Assembly: GCA_030374805.1 (NCBI GenBank)
Contig: JARGSG010000225.1
Location: 310,001-374,000, forward strand
Reading direction: 5' to 3'
Length of the DNA stretch: 64,000 bases
Source of the DNA: Gracilaria gracilis
Lineage: Eukaryota > Rhodophyta > Florideophyceae > Gracilariales > Gracilariaceae
The notes under the pieces are model-generated. The model did no database searches. It was not told where the DNA came from and saw nothing but the letters and a program-made list of their open reading frames with translations. Numbering within the stretch: position 1 is the stretch's first letter; every line of letters starts with the position of its first letter. A program made the translations under genes and the position numbers. Below, in pieces: positions 1-9,679 of the stretch.

Positions 1-657
1 ACTTTCCAGTTTCAAATATCTGTTTCTTCGTTGCGTTGTTTTCTCTACCCAGTAGTACAGTAGCTAACTTACTTCACGCATGCTGAAATGAGAATGATCA
101 GTCCTTGGGCCGCCTTTTATGGACGTACTATTGGTATGAATACCTGCACAAAAGGACATTCAAGTAAAAACATATAACGTTGAGTCGAAGCCTTCGCATT
201 TGGAATCAACAATACCCCTGTGTCGATAGTCAGTTTGTATGGCTCACTGATATAGCATACATGACAGGGTTTTTTTTTTTTGCGGGTAAACACTATATTG
301 GGATGAAGGGTTTTAAAACATAGGTTACACAAAAAGGAAGGAGCGACAAAGGAAAGAAAGAACATAGGTTACAGTACCAGTGAGAGCACTTCTCTCTAAG
401 ACATGATGCGACATCTAATGCCAATGGAAAGAGCCAGTGGGTGGAACGCATAGTAGAACACACATATATTCTTTCTAGCCATGAAGCAAACGCATTTTTC
501 TCACCTGACCGGGTTCTGGTTGGTGAACAATCGAGAGTCATTTGGCCAACGGGGTTTCAAAGAAAAGTAACTACGTTCTTTGACAAACAATATGGTATAC
601 GGTTCCCTTCCGCGGACGCACCATTTGTGGTGGTCTCTGATAATATCACGACACTGG
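1..657. other. Non-coding left edge
   Basis: I see no convincing gene here. The short open frames on both strands overlap each other and have no family resemblance. There is a T-run near 271-281. The right end is the 3' flank of the ABC1-family kinase gene, whose stop codon is at 658. Confidence 0.5.
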
Positions 658-2670
658 TTAGCTAAACCGGTCAGGTTTGTTGAGCTTTGCTTGTTTTCTG
701 AGGTAAGTTAATCCCAGCACTGCCGAAAATACCGCCATCGCAGCAGCCGGCTCCATACTCCCGGCGGCGTACAATTGAGTAGCAGCCAGTGCAGTGGTGC
801 CGGTGGACAAAAGATAGTTCGAACTCTCCGTCAAAGAGTATTGCTTCCTAAGTAGTTTCTCTGTCTCTGTTGATCGTGATCGAAGCTTGATATCACCGCG
901 TTCTAACTGCACCAGCGTCTTTTCAATCTTCTCAATTCTACCAGCTGCTCGCACAGCGTCCGTTCCGACACCGACAACTCGCTTTGTCAGTTCCTTGGAT
1001 AGTGGATCGTCACGACCTGTAATCAAGCTAGCGATGTAGGAACGAAACAGCTGTTGCGGAGATCTAATACCGCCCGTCTTTTCGCGCAGAATTTCGTCCG
1101 CATACGGGAGAGCCACTTCAGAGAATTTGAAATCATCATCAAGGCTCTTTGCCAAGGCCTCCAAAGTCGAAAAGGCCCTTAACAAGAAAATACTTGCCGC
1201 TGGCAAACGGAACGGTTTGTCGTACGCTGTGGCATACAGGTCATCACCGATTGCCGCAACGGTCTGGTCTCGGTTCGGACGAGAACCGGTAGAATCAAGA
1301 AAGAACTGTATCGCGCGACGAACGGGTGAAGGGTCCGGCGGTAGCACCAAAGCGTCAAGATCCACGAGAGCTTCCATCACAACTTGTGCATCCTTATCAA
1401 TAACGCCACGTAAGATATCTATCAAGCGCTCTTTAATGCGAGGATTCAGTTCTCCCATCATTCCAAAGTCATAGAATATGATTGTTTCGTTGGCCCCAAT
1501 GGCACAATTTCCTGGATGTGGGTCGGAACTGAAGAAGGCAAAGTCCAACACTTGACGTATAAACGCATTGCCGAGTCGGTTGGCCACAAGAGGCAAATCG
1601 AGTCCAGATCTTTCCAAAGTCTTCTTGTCAGTTACCTTTATACCTGGCAGATATTGGAGGCAAAGAACAGTGGGAGTGGTATACTGCATGTACACCTTCG
1701 GTACCTTGACGTAGGAAACGCCTGCATTTCTAAAATTGTCTCCAAAACGCTGGCAGCTGTTCGCTTCGCGTATGTAGTCAATCTCTTGGTACAACACCTT
1801 TGCCACTTCCTCGTAAATGGAAACCCAGTCTCTGCCATTCCCGCCATAGGTCTTGGACTTTTGCAGATATTGCGCAACGACCTTGAGCGCGGTAAGGTCG
1901 AGGTCGAACAGTCTCTTCAAATTCGGGCGCTGAAGCTTGACAACAACCTCTTCGCCGGTGAACAGTCGAGCGCGATACACCTGTCCCAACGACGCAGCCG
2001 CAATCGGGGTCTTGTCAAAAAACGCAAACACTTCCGAAACCTCTTTCCCATACTGCTCCTTTAGCAAGCGTTCGGCGGTCTTCCACGAAAAGGCGGGCAC
2101 ACGATCTTGCAACGAGGACAGTTCGCCAATGACTTCAGGCGGCAAAATATCGGCCCTTGTACTAGCCAGTTGACCAACCTTTATCAAAGTTGGACCAAGC
2201 TTCAAAATTTGCTGCCTCGAGTACGCAGCCAGTCGCCTCCGCCGCTCCCTGACAGCGGCATCGGTCCTGTTAAACATCCAATAAGTTGCCGGCTTCGAAT
2301 CAAGCCAATTGTGGAACAGGACGCGACCAATGAAGCTCCAGATGGCAACTGAGCGCGAAGTGGTGTTACCACGCTGCCAGGCAGTGGAGCGACGTGTCTC
2401 GAGCGGCGGCGGTCTTGGCAGCTCATGCGAGTCAAGAAAACGCTGCGCATAGTCCAAACGAAGCGTGCCACGGCGTACGGGCATAGGCGTGCCGATATAC
2501 GAATCGGGCTCCAGAGGACGACTGGGCGCGACAGGCTTGGCTGGGTTGGGGGCGCTTTCGCGATCCGCCAGCACCATACGCACGCATGTTGAGGACGGGC
2601 CAGACGCTCGCGCGCGCGACGGCAGCGGCGTGGGCGGAAGAAAGGCCGCACAGCGCTCGGAGCGGGTCAT
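658..2670 (-). CDS. ABC1/UbiB (ADCK) family atypical kinase, plastid type
   Basis: Atypical protein-kinase-like protein of the ABC1/UbiB family. Plant and cyanobacterial members act in plastoglobules or thylakoids in prenylquinone metabolism. The family hallmarks are visible in order: the KxGQ motif (KVGQLASTRADILPPEV), the alanine-rich loop AAASLGQVYRA replacing the Gly-rich loop, the ATP-site lysine in VVVKLQRPN, the ExD-type motif QEIDYIREAN, the catalytic stretch DPHPGNCAIG and the metal-binding DFG (YDFGMMG). The C-terminus has a hydrophobic segment. The first 45 or so residues from the ATG at 2668-2670 are Ser/Arg/Pro-rich and fit a plastid transit peptide. An earlier in-frame ATG at 2853 would add 61 residues of PHHRL-type repeats encoded by a 15-bp minisatellite. 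I prefer 2670, but 2853 is possible because a TATA-like ATATTT lies near 2930. The gene is divergent from the HNH gene. Family assignment is firm; substrate is unknown. Confidence 0.93.
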   Translation of the reverse strand: MTRSERCAAFLPPTPLPSRARASGPSSTCVRMVLADRESAPNPAKPVAPSRPLEPDSYIGTPMPVRRGTLRLDYAQRFLDSHELPRPPPLETRRSTAWQRGNTTSRSVAIWSFIGRVLFHNWLDSKPATYWMFNRTDAAVRERRRRLAAYSRQQILKLGPTLIKVGQLASTRADILPPEVIGELSSLQDRVPAFSWKTAERLLKEQYGKEVSEVFAFFDKTPIAAASLGQVYRARLFTGEEVVVKLQRPNLKRLFDLDLTALKVVAQYLQKSKTYGGNGRDWVSIYEEVAKVLYQEIDYIREANSCQRFGDNFRNAGVSYVKVPKVYMQYTTPTVLCLQYLPGIKVTDKKTLERSGLDLPLVANRLGNAFIRQVLDFAFFSSDPHPGNCAIGANETIIFYDFGMMGELNPRIKERLIDILRGVIDKDAQVVMEALVDLDALVLPPDPSPVRRAIQFFLDSTGSRPNRDQTVAAIGDDLYATAYDKPFRLPAASIFLLRAFSTLEALAKSLDDDFKFSEVALPYADEILREKTGGIRSPQQLFRSYIASLITGRDDPLSKELTKRVVGVGTDAVRAAGRIEKIEKTLVQLERGDIKLRSRSTETEKLLRKQYSLTESSNYLLSTGTTALAATQLYAAGSMEPAAAMAVFSAVLGLTYLRKQAKLNKPDRFS

Positions 2671-2720
2671 GTTGGGACGCGGGAGATACGGGCGAAATGA
2701 CTGGGAGGAAGCGACGCGGA

Positions 2721-2810
2721 GGAGGCGGCGATGGGGGAGGCGGCGATGGGGGAGGCGGCGACGGGGGAGGCGGTGATGGGGGAGGCGGTGATGGGGGAGG
2801 CGGTGATGGG
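2721..2810. repeat. 15-bp minisatellite, six units
   Basis: Six tandem copies of GGAGGCGG(C/T)GATGGG. The period is a multiple of three, so on the minus strand it can be read as PHHRL/PHRRL repeats ahead of the kinase. It lies in the divergent spacer between the ABC1K and HNH genes and is probably 5' UTR or promoter DNA. Confidence 0.85.
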
Positions 2811-3120
2811 GGGAGGTGGCGAGGTGAAAGGCGCCGCTCAAGCGTAGCGCCATGTGAGCGCGCTCGTGGTGACCTCACGTTGAGCGCAAAGCGCCGCCGC
2901 GCAACGGCGGCCAATCGATTGGCGCTGCACAAATATCCGGGCGGCGTGCAACGCGATTGGACAGCAGCGCTTGAGCAGCGCGCGACACGGGGCACACGTG
3001 TGGTTGGAAGGGCGAAGGGACGACAACGGCCGAACAGCCGGAGGCGCTAAGCCCCTACGAAAAGTGCATCATCAGCAGAAACGGCGGCGCATGTGAGGCG
3101 CTCACACCGCACTCGCCACT

Positions 3121-3130
3121 TAGATAAAAG
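3121..3130 (+). promoter_or_regulatory. TATA-like element (TAGATAAAAG) upstream of HNH gene
   Basis: An A/T-rich TAGATAAAAG stands out in very GC-rich DNA about 75-80 bp upstream of the preferred ATG at 3204. A transcription start some 30 bp downstream would skip the in-frame ATG at 3141, which supports the 3204 start. Confidence 0.4.
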
Positions 3131-3203
3131 CGGCGCGCGCATGAATTGGCGTGCCCGTCACGACGGCGCGCCGGCGCCTGCCCGCTGCCGTGCGGCAGAC
3201 ACG

Positions 3204-4016
3204 ATGAGTGCGTTGGCACCGTCGCTTCCGCCCGCCTTCTCGACGGCGCAGCCGTTGGCGCTGCGGGTGTTGCGGCAGCACCCGGCGCTGCGCGCGAAAA
3301 AGGCGGTGATTGTGGCGCGCGTGCGGCGCAAGTCGCGCTCCGTGCCGCCGCGACACGCGCTGCAAGCGGAGAAGTGGAGCAGGGTGCTTGCGGACGACGG
3401 ACGGCGGGCGGTGAGGAGCGAGGGCGACGCGGTGCGGAACGCGTCCGAGCTGCGACCGGAGTCGTGCCCGGCGCTGGTGCTGAACGCGGACTTTTCGCCG
3501 CTGTCGTACATGCCGCTGAGCCTGTGGCCGTGGCAGGAGGTGGTGAAGGCGGTGTTTCTGGAGCGGGTGACGGTGGTGGCGACGTACGACGTCGGGGTGC
3601 GCAGCCCGAGCATGGAGTTTGCGCTGCCGAGCGTGGTGTCGCTCAAGCAGTACCAGCCGGTGGCCAGACGCGCGCCGGCGTTCTCGCGCTTCAACGTGTT
3701 TCTGCGCGACCTGTTCTCGTGCCAGTACTGCGGCTGCCGCTTCGCGACGCCGGAGCTGACGTTCGACCACGTGGTGCCGCGCTGCAAGGGCGGCAAGACC
3801 AACTGGCACAACGTGGTGACGGCGTGCGTGCAGTGCAACCACCGCAAGGGCCGCCACCTGCTGCGCGAGCTGCGCCACATGAAGCTGCGCCGCGCGCCGC
3901 GCCGCCCGTGCAATTTTGAGCTGCAGGCCAACGCCAAGAACTTCCCGCCGCGCTACCTGCACCACACCTGGACCGACTATGTGTACTGGAGCCACTCCAT
4001 GACCGTTGACGAGTAG
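3204..4016 (+). CDS. HNH endonuclease-domain protein, plastid/cyanobacterial type
   Basis: Protein of 270 residues with a C-terminal HNH nuclease fold. The sequence shows CQYCGCRF, then the HNH core TFDHVVPRCKGGKTNWHNVV, then CVQCNHRKG, so both zinc-knuckle CxxC pairs and the His-Asn-His residues are present. The preceding segment (ALVLNADFSPLSYMPLSLWPWQEVVKAV to ALPSVVSLKQYQP) is typical of the small HNH family found in cyanobacteria and plastid-bearing eukaryotes; its role is not established. The first 60 residues are Ala/Arg/Ser-rich with few acidic residues, which fits a plastid transit peptide. An in-frame ATG at 3141 would add 21 residues. The start at 3204 is preferred from the TATA-like position. 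Not associated with an intron or mobile element, so a stand-alone host gene is more likely than a homing endonuclease. Confidence 0.85.
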   Translation: MSALAPSLPPAFSTAQPLALRVLRQHPALRAKKAVIVARVRRKSRSVPPRHALQAEKWSRVLADDGRRAVRSEGDAVRNASELRPESCPALVLNADFSPLSYMPLSLWPWQEVVKAVFLERVTVVATYDVGVRSPSMEFALPSVVSLKQYQPVARRAPAFSRFNVFLRDLFSCQYCGCRFATPELTFDHVVPRCKGGKTNWHNVVTACVQCNHRKGRHLLRELRHMKLRRAPRRPCNFELQANAKNFPPRYLHHTWTDYVYWSHSMTVDE

Positions 4017-4365
4017 CGCCGCCTTGTTCTTGTAAAAATGTACTTTATATGTTAAACCGCCACTTTGACACCCACTTCGACACACACCGCTTACAGCGGC
4101 GTGCGTGCGCGTGACACGTAATGCGTGAGGCGCGCGCGCCGCCCGCTTACACAAGCCCCCTTTGCCTCCTTTGCCAGCAAAACACCTCACCGCGTAGCCG
4201 CGCTCCGCAACTTACCGCTGCTGCTGCTGCCTGCTTGCGCGTCTGCTGCTGCTGCACGCTGCGCTCCCCCCGTGCAGCGTCTGCTCTGGCGCGCCCGCCC
4301 GCCCGCCCGCTCGCCCGCCCGCCGCCACCATTCTATTATTCTTCTTCATCTCTTCCCCTCCCTAC

Positions 4366-4680
4366 GCGCCACCTGCTCTCCCCCTTTCCCCTACCCCCTC
4401 CCCCCCTCCTCCCTCTCTCCCCTTCTCCCCTCTCCCTTCTCCCTTCTCCCCTCTTCCTTCTCCCTTCTCCCCTCTTCCTTCTCCCTTCTCCCCTCTCCCC
4501 TCTCCCTTCTCTCCCTCTCCCCTCTCCCCTCTCCCCTACCCTCTCCCCCTACCCTCTCCCCTCCCCCCTCCCTCAATCCCTCAATCCATCAATCCATCCC
4601 ACCCCCCGCCTTCCTTTCCCCCTCCGCCACCCTTCTTCCCCCTCCGCCTCCCTTCTTCCCCCTCCCGCGCTTGCGCTTCG
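4366..4680 (+). promoter_or_regulatory. Long polypyrimidine tract upstream of seven-TM gene
   Basis: Around 300 bp of almost uninterrupted C/T on the coding strand (CCCTTCTCCCTTCTCC-type repeats) ends directly before the ATG at 4688. It is probably 5' UTR or core promoter and could form triplex (H-) DNA. Equivalent tracts precede several other genes in this window. Confidence 0.6.
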
Positions 4681-4687
4681 CCGCAAC

Positions 4688-5607
4688 ATGGCCGTGGATC
4701 TCACCCCCGCCTTTCAGGTCACGCTGTACCTCGTGTTCCTAGAGAGCCTGTTGTTCTTCGCGGTTGTAAGTACACGCCCAATCTGCCCAATGCGCCGCCA
4801 TGGCCCCCAAGCGCGCGCACGCTCGCGCTAATAATGGCCGCCCGACTCACCGCCCTCATTTGCACCGCGTCCATCGCCGCGCGCGCGCCGCCACAGATCA
4901 TGCAAGCAAAGTCGGTGGAACCAGGAACGCACTCGGGCGTGGCGCGTTACTTTGGCACCGTGTTTCTGTTCCAGGCGTGCGCATCGCTGTTCCTGGGGCT
5001 GTCCGAGCAGACGTACGAGGGCTATTTTTCGCTGTATCTGGCGGTGATGTGCGTGATTTGCATCATTGTGGCGGTTGGCTTTTGCATCCCGGCCGCCGTG
5101 GTGGTGGCCGTGCCGGAGCCCAACAAGCACAGCCGGCAGGCGGTTGCGTACGTGCTGGCCATCTCCAACGTGCTGCTGTCGTCGTTTTTCTTCTCGTCGC
5201 AGCTCAACGCCACGCCGGACATCCCTTACATCAACCGGCTGCTGCGGCGCGAACTGCTCGGCGCCATCATTGGCGCCATCTTCGTGCTGGCCGTAGCGTG
5301 CTTGGTGCGTATGGCGCGCAGGCTGAAAGGAAGAAACGGCGCGTATATTCTGCTGTCCGGGTTGGTGCTCATGGTGATTTTCGGCTTGCTTTGGGCGTAC
5401 CTGGAACCTCTTTGTCGCGTGTCGTCTCCGGAAGAACAATGGCCGTCCAACTGCCCAATGCCAAAGATGTTCGATCACAACTTTATGATCACTATGTTCA
5501 TCGTGATCGCTAACGTGCTCACGGCCGAGGGCGTGTTGAGATTGATGGCGGCCGGCACGGGCGTGGAAGACTATGTAGAGATCATTCCTATCATCAACAC
5601 AACATAG
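4688..5607 (+). CDS. Seven-transmembrane protein, two exons, function unknown
   Basis: Predicted join 4688-4765 and 4897-5607, 262 residues. Exon 1 encodes MAVDLTPAFQVTLYLVFLES and six more residues, ending at a consensus donor (GTT/GTAAGT). The acceptor is CGCCGCCACAG/ATCATG. The 131-nt intron is in phase 0. Joining the exons completes a first hydrophobic helix that an unspliced frame would lack. Seven hydrophobic segments are then visible, around residues 9-28, 40-60, 65-95, 108-128, 146-164, 175-198 and 218-243. The loops are short and the C-terminus is short and acidic. There is no retinal-lysine signature and no GPCR motif I recognise, so I make no functional claim beyond a polytopic membrane protein. 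Alternative: the ATG at 4834 lies inside the proposed intron and would give a 257-residue protein lacking helix 1. Confidence 0.72.
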
Positions 5608-6190
5608 TGCTTTTTGTTTTTTGTTTTGTTTTATTTTTTTTTTTTTTGCGTTGCGGATTAGTGCATGTTTGTTTAGGTGGCAGCTTTGTTTTGGGGTTGC
5701 GCGCTACTCTGAGAGGTGCTGACGTGCCAGGCTTGCGCAAAAGTTTGTAGTGTTTATGTGTACAGAACTGTTTTTCAATCGCCTGTTTTTCTGTTTGCTG
5801 TTGTGATGTTGTTGATGACTGTGCGATTCAAGTAGCACAAGAGTGAGCTAAAGGGGAAACTTACACAAGACAGTAACGTTAAAACGCCACCTGTACTGTT
5901 ACTGCAACGGAACGCGTAGCTACGTCAGGCGGCTATGAGAGCGCCCGCAATCACATCATACAGGGCGCGACGATTGTTAACAACTTGCTATAGTAGTGCA
6001 GTATGACTTTTCTGGCGCGCGGCTGCAGCCGAACGTGCAAAATGTTGCATTGTTGAACTAACGGACTCTCGCTCGCTCTGCTACGCAGCTGCAAACCTTT
6101 ACAGTGGCGCCACTCATTACAGCAAGCTGCTCACACTTGCACCAAAATAGAGTTGTACCTTTTTTTACATAATTTTATATCACAAACCGT
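5608..6190. other. Convergent intergenic region
   Basis: This lies between two convergent gene ends. T-rich stretches at 5619-5647 follow the seven-TM stop codon and may help 3' end formation. A GTAACGTTA-like motif occurs near 5872. I see no gene. Confidence 0.5.
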
Positions 6191-6959
6191 TTACGAATTT
6201 GTTGTTGCTGTTGTGGTTGTTGTTGTTGTGGTTGTTGTTGTTGCCCTGGCCGTTGCGCCTGGCTGTTCTTCTTCTTCGCCGCCGCCGCCGCCGCCGTCAC
6301 CGCCGTCACCACCGCCATCAGCGCCATCAGCGCTCACTTGGGACACAGGAGACGCACTGTCGTGCAGAGGGCAAGGGCAGTTGCACTTTCGCCCAGAGCC
6401 GTCCCCGTGCTGCGGAGACTGCTTCTCGTGCCACTTGGTGTGCCAGTGAAGGCTGGACGACCACATAAACTTTCTCTCGCAGCGGTCACACGCGAACGGA
6501 AACGTGCGTGTGTGGATTCTCATGTGCACTGCAGATGGGAAACAGAGAGTAACAAAACATAAAGAGTGCGTTAGAAACAACCGATGCAGTCACGCATGTG
6601 TGTGTGCTCGAATCGTACCTTTGAGGTTGGAGTTGCGAGAAAACGTCTTGTCACAATGGCTGCACGGAACCACGTTTCGCATGCCTTTGCGCGCCTTTGT
6701 GATGCGGTTCTCCTTTCCACGATGGACAGAGGGCGCGTACAAGCGCCCACCCGCCTGCGCGTTGTAGATGTTAGCAGCCTCCCGAATAGGCGACAGCGCG
6801 CCGGATTGCAGTGGCGGCAAAACCGACTGCGCCGCCTGCACGTGCTGCACGTGCGATCGTTCACTGGCGTGCAGCAGCGAGGTGATGGCCACCCTGCGCG
6901 TGGACGCCGCCGGCGCAGCCAAGCGCCGCGGGTACGAAGCGAGCTCCGGTGCGTACGAC

Positions 6960-7001
<42 letters not shown>

Positions 7002-7318
7002 TGCGAGAGCGCCAGCGTGGGCAGGCGCGGCATCACATGCGACGCATACGTCAGCGGCTGCGACGGCGCGTGGCGATGCGCGTCCGCGCACTGCGAGCGC
7101 GGCAGAAGCGACGTTATCACGGACATGGGTGCCGTGGCGCGCTGATGGTGGAGCGGCATCGGTAGCGTGCACGGCTGCGGCGGCGGCAGCGAGCAGGCCG
7201 GCGGCGGCGGCGGCGGCGGCGGCGAGCGGCGGTGCGCACCGTTGGAAGCACGCGCCGACAGCGGCGCTGACGCGGCGGCGGCGATGGGGTCACGAGCAAG
7301 CAGCGCGGAGGCGTGCAT
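6191..7318 (-). CDS. C2H2 zinc-finger protein with intron inside first finger
   Basis: Predicted join of 6619-7318 and 6191-6528 on the minus strand, 345 residues. The exons are separated by a 90-nt phase-1 intron (donor AAAG/GTACGA, acceptor CTGCAG/TGCACATG). Splicing rebuilds a canonical finger, CSHCDKTFSRNSNLKVHMRIH, directly followed by a second finger, CDRCERKFMWSSSLHWHTKWH. The TFPFA linker is close to TGEKP-type spacing. The N-terminal 230 residues are low complexity (polyPro, polyAla) with no recognisable domain. The tail is Gly/Asp-rich and then Thr-rich. It is likely a DNA-binding transcription factor. The start is the first ATG after a TATA box at 7526-7534; the frame stays open upstream but begins only with GTG. 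There is a CT-rich tract in the presumed leader. Confidence 0.85.
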
Positions 7319-7525
7319 GGCAGAGCAGTTGTGCGTGGCGCGGCGCGATGATACGCAGTAGAGTGGCGTGCAGGAAGCGACACGAGTAGAGCAAGCGCGG
7401 CGTATAGTAGCAGTAGCGGTGGGGCGCGGGGGGGGAGGGGAGTGAGCGTGTGCGCGAGACACACAGAGAAACAGAGAGAGAGAGAGAGAGTGAACGAGTG
7501 TACGCTGCCTGCACGGCGGCGGCGC

Positions 7526-7534
7526 CTTTTATAG
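7526..7534 (-). promoter_or_regulatory. TATA box (CTATAAAAG) of C2H2 gene
   Basis: On the minus strand CTATAAAAG lies 208 bp upstream of the ATG at 7318, in otherwise extremely GC-rich DNA. A start site about 30 bp downstream would place a CT-repeat (7473-7491) at the beginning of the leader. Confidence 0.6.
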
Positions 7535-7912
7535 CGCACGCCCGACGTGTCGGAGCGCGCTCGCGCGCGCGCGCGCGCGGCGAAGGGGGGGGGGGGGGGG
7601 GGGGGGACGCCAGAAGTGTGTGCACGGCGAAGGCGGCGACGGCGGCGCCTCCGCGTGCAGCAGCAGCAGCAGCGGCGGCATCGGCGGCGCGGGAAACGAA
7701 GCGCGGCGCGCGGCGACGTAGCCGAGCGCGGGAGCAGCCAGCTATAGAGCGCGCGCGTGTGGCGCACGCGCGCGTATTTTTGGGCCGGGTGGCGCGCGCG
7801 CGCGCCGCTCCGCACGCTGCGCGCGCCATAGAGCGCCGACGCGCGTCTTGATGCTCTACGGCGCGCGTGGCGCGTGGCGCGTGGCGCGTGGCGCGTCGCG
7901 TGCGCGCATTGC

Positions 7913-7961
<49 letters not shown>

Positions 7962-8483
7962 GAACAGTGGCTGCTCGCGCGACGCGGTGACGCCATTTGG
8001 GGGGGGGTGCTGATGCGAACGCGCGGGGCGGGGGAGAACCCCGCGCAAAAAGGTACGTCAGCCAACGGGCTGAACAAAGCACGGGCGGCAACACACGCGC
8101 TGCTACGCGGAGCGGCTGACGTAGCGAGAACAAGCGCCGCGCCGCCAACACGCGCTCACAGTAGCGCCAAGCGTACCGCGCAAACGCATCGCGAGCGAGC
8201 GCGCGCGCGCGCGCAGAGAGAGGCTCGAGACTGGCCGCCACGCACACGCACGCACGCACAAACAGACAGCGGCGTGGGGGGTGGGAAGGAAGACGAAGAC
8301 GGGCTCCCGCTCTCGAAGCGACCAAATTACACAACAACCGAACAAGCAAAAGGGCGCGCACAGTGTAATTTGAATGGACAGGGCGCAATGCGCGGCGGGG
8401 GGGGGACGCAAGAGCACGTGCAGGCGTCCCGCGCGCCAGCGTTGTGCCCGTGCTAATTTTTACACTTTTTGGGGGGGGGGCGG
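7535..8483. other. GC-rich intergenic region with simple repeats
   Basis: No supportable gene. It contains CG dinucleotide runs (7559-7580 and 8197-8215), a G-run near 7587-7605 with G-quadruplex potential, a GGC trinucleotide run at about 7914-7962 and repeated GGCGCGTGGC units near 7862-7890. Large open frames here result from the absence of A/T-rich stop codons. The right end is the 3' flank of the AdoMetDC fusion gene. Confidence 0.55.
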
Positions 8484-8912
8484 TTACACGCGCACAAAGT
8501 AGCACGTCCGCAGCACAGCGCCCAAGCCGTTGAAGGGCGTAGCGCCGCCAAAGTGCGCCACGCCGGCAAGCACCACAAAGTCGCCGACGTTCATTTCGCG
8601 CACAGCGCCTCGCCACAGCACGTCCAGCCCGTCGCACGTGGGGCCGAACAGCACGGCGTCCGACAGCGCGCCCACGCCGCTGCCGCACGCGCTGGCGCGT
8701 TGGCGCGCGCCGCGCCGCATCATGAGCGCGTTGAGCGCGCCGTACGCGCCGTCGCTCAGGTAGTACAGCACGGGTCCGTGCTGCCGGCGCCGCCGTCCCA
8801 CCACTTCCAGCCGCACGCTCACAGCGTCGCGCACCACGCGCGCGCCCACCGTGGCCTCCACGCGCGCGCCGCTTACACACGCCGCCACCTCGCGCGCGCG
8901 CGCCACGCACAC

Positions 8913-8956
<44 letters not shown>

Positions 8957-9646
8957 GGTGGTGGTCATCGTCGTCATCGCGGTGGTCAGCGCGCTCGCCG
9001 AGCACGACGCGCAGCGGGTGCAGCGCGAGCGAGCGCGCGCCGTCGCGCACGCGGCGCAGCACGCGACGCACCAGCGGCAAGTCGCTGCGCCCATGAAAGG
9101 CGACGCCGCGCACGCGCGCGCCGCGCGCCGCCACCAGTCGCAGCAGCTGGTCGAGCTGCGCGACGCAGCCGTGCAGCACATGGATCTCGAGCAGCTTGTG
9201 GCAAGCGACGGCGAGCTGCACGGCATGCGCGGCGTGCGCGCCGCAGAAGGCGGCCAGCGCGCCCACGCGCCGCGCGGTGTGCTCCGCGGGCAGCAGCGTG
9301 GACGTGAGCACGATGCGCTCGGCGCGCACGCCGGCGCTCTCCAGCGCGCGCACGTCGGCGTCGTCGCTGGCGTCAAAGCTGGCGCCCAGTTGGTTGAGCA
9401 GCGCCAGCACGCCGTGCGCCGCGTTGGTCTTCACCAGGTAGCGCAGCTGCACGTGCGCACCGGCCACGCGCGCCAGCTGCGTCAGCTGGCGCTCCACGCA
9501 GCTGAGGTCCACCATGAGCGTGGCGCCGCGCGGCCGCGCGCAGTGGCGCCCGTCGCTGGCCGCCGCCAGTGTGTTGGCCAGCTGCACGCCGCGCACGCCG
9601 TCGCCAACGGCCACCGCGCCGTAGCGCTTGCCCACGTGCAGCGCCA

Positions 9647-9679
<33 letters not shown>

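Noticed and set aside
3120-4190. 356-codon minus-strand frame opposite the HNH gene
   Set aside because: Arg/His-rich shadow; the HNH zinc motifs are on the plus strand.
7117-8910. 597-codon open frame on the minus strand across 7.1-8.9 kb
   Set aside because: Arg/Ala/Pro-rich low complexity with no domain; overlaps two supported genes and a TATA box. Open only because GC-rich DNA lacks stop codons.
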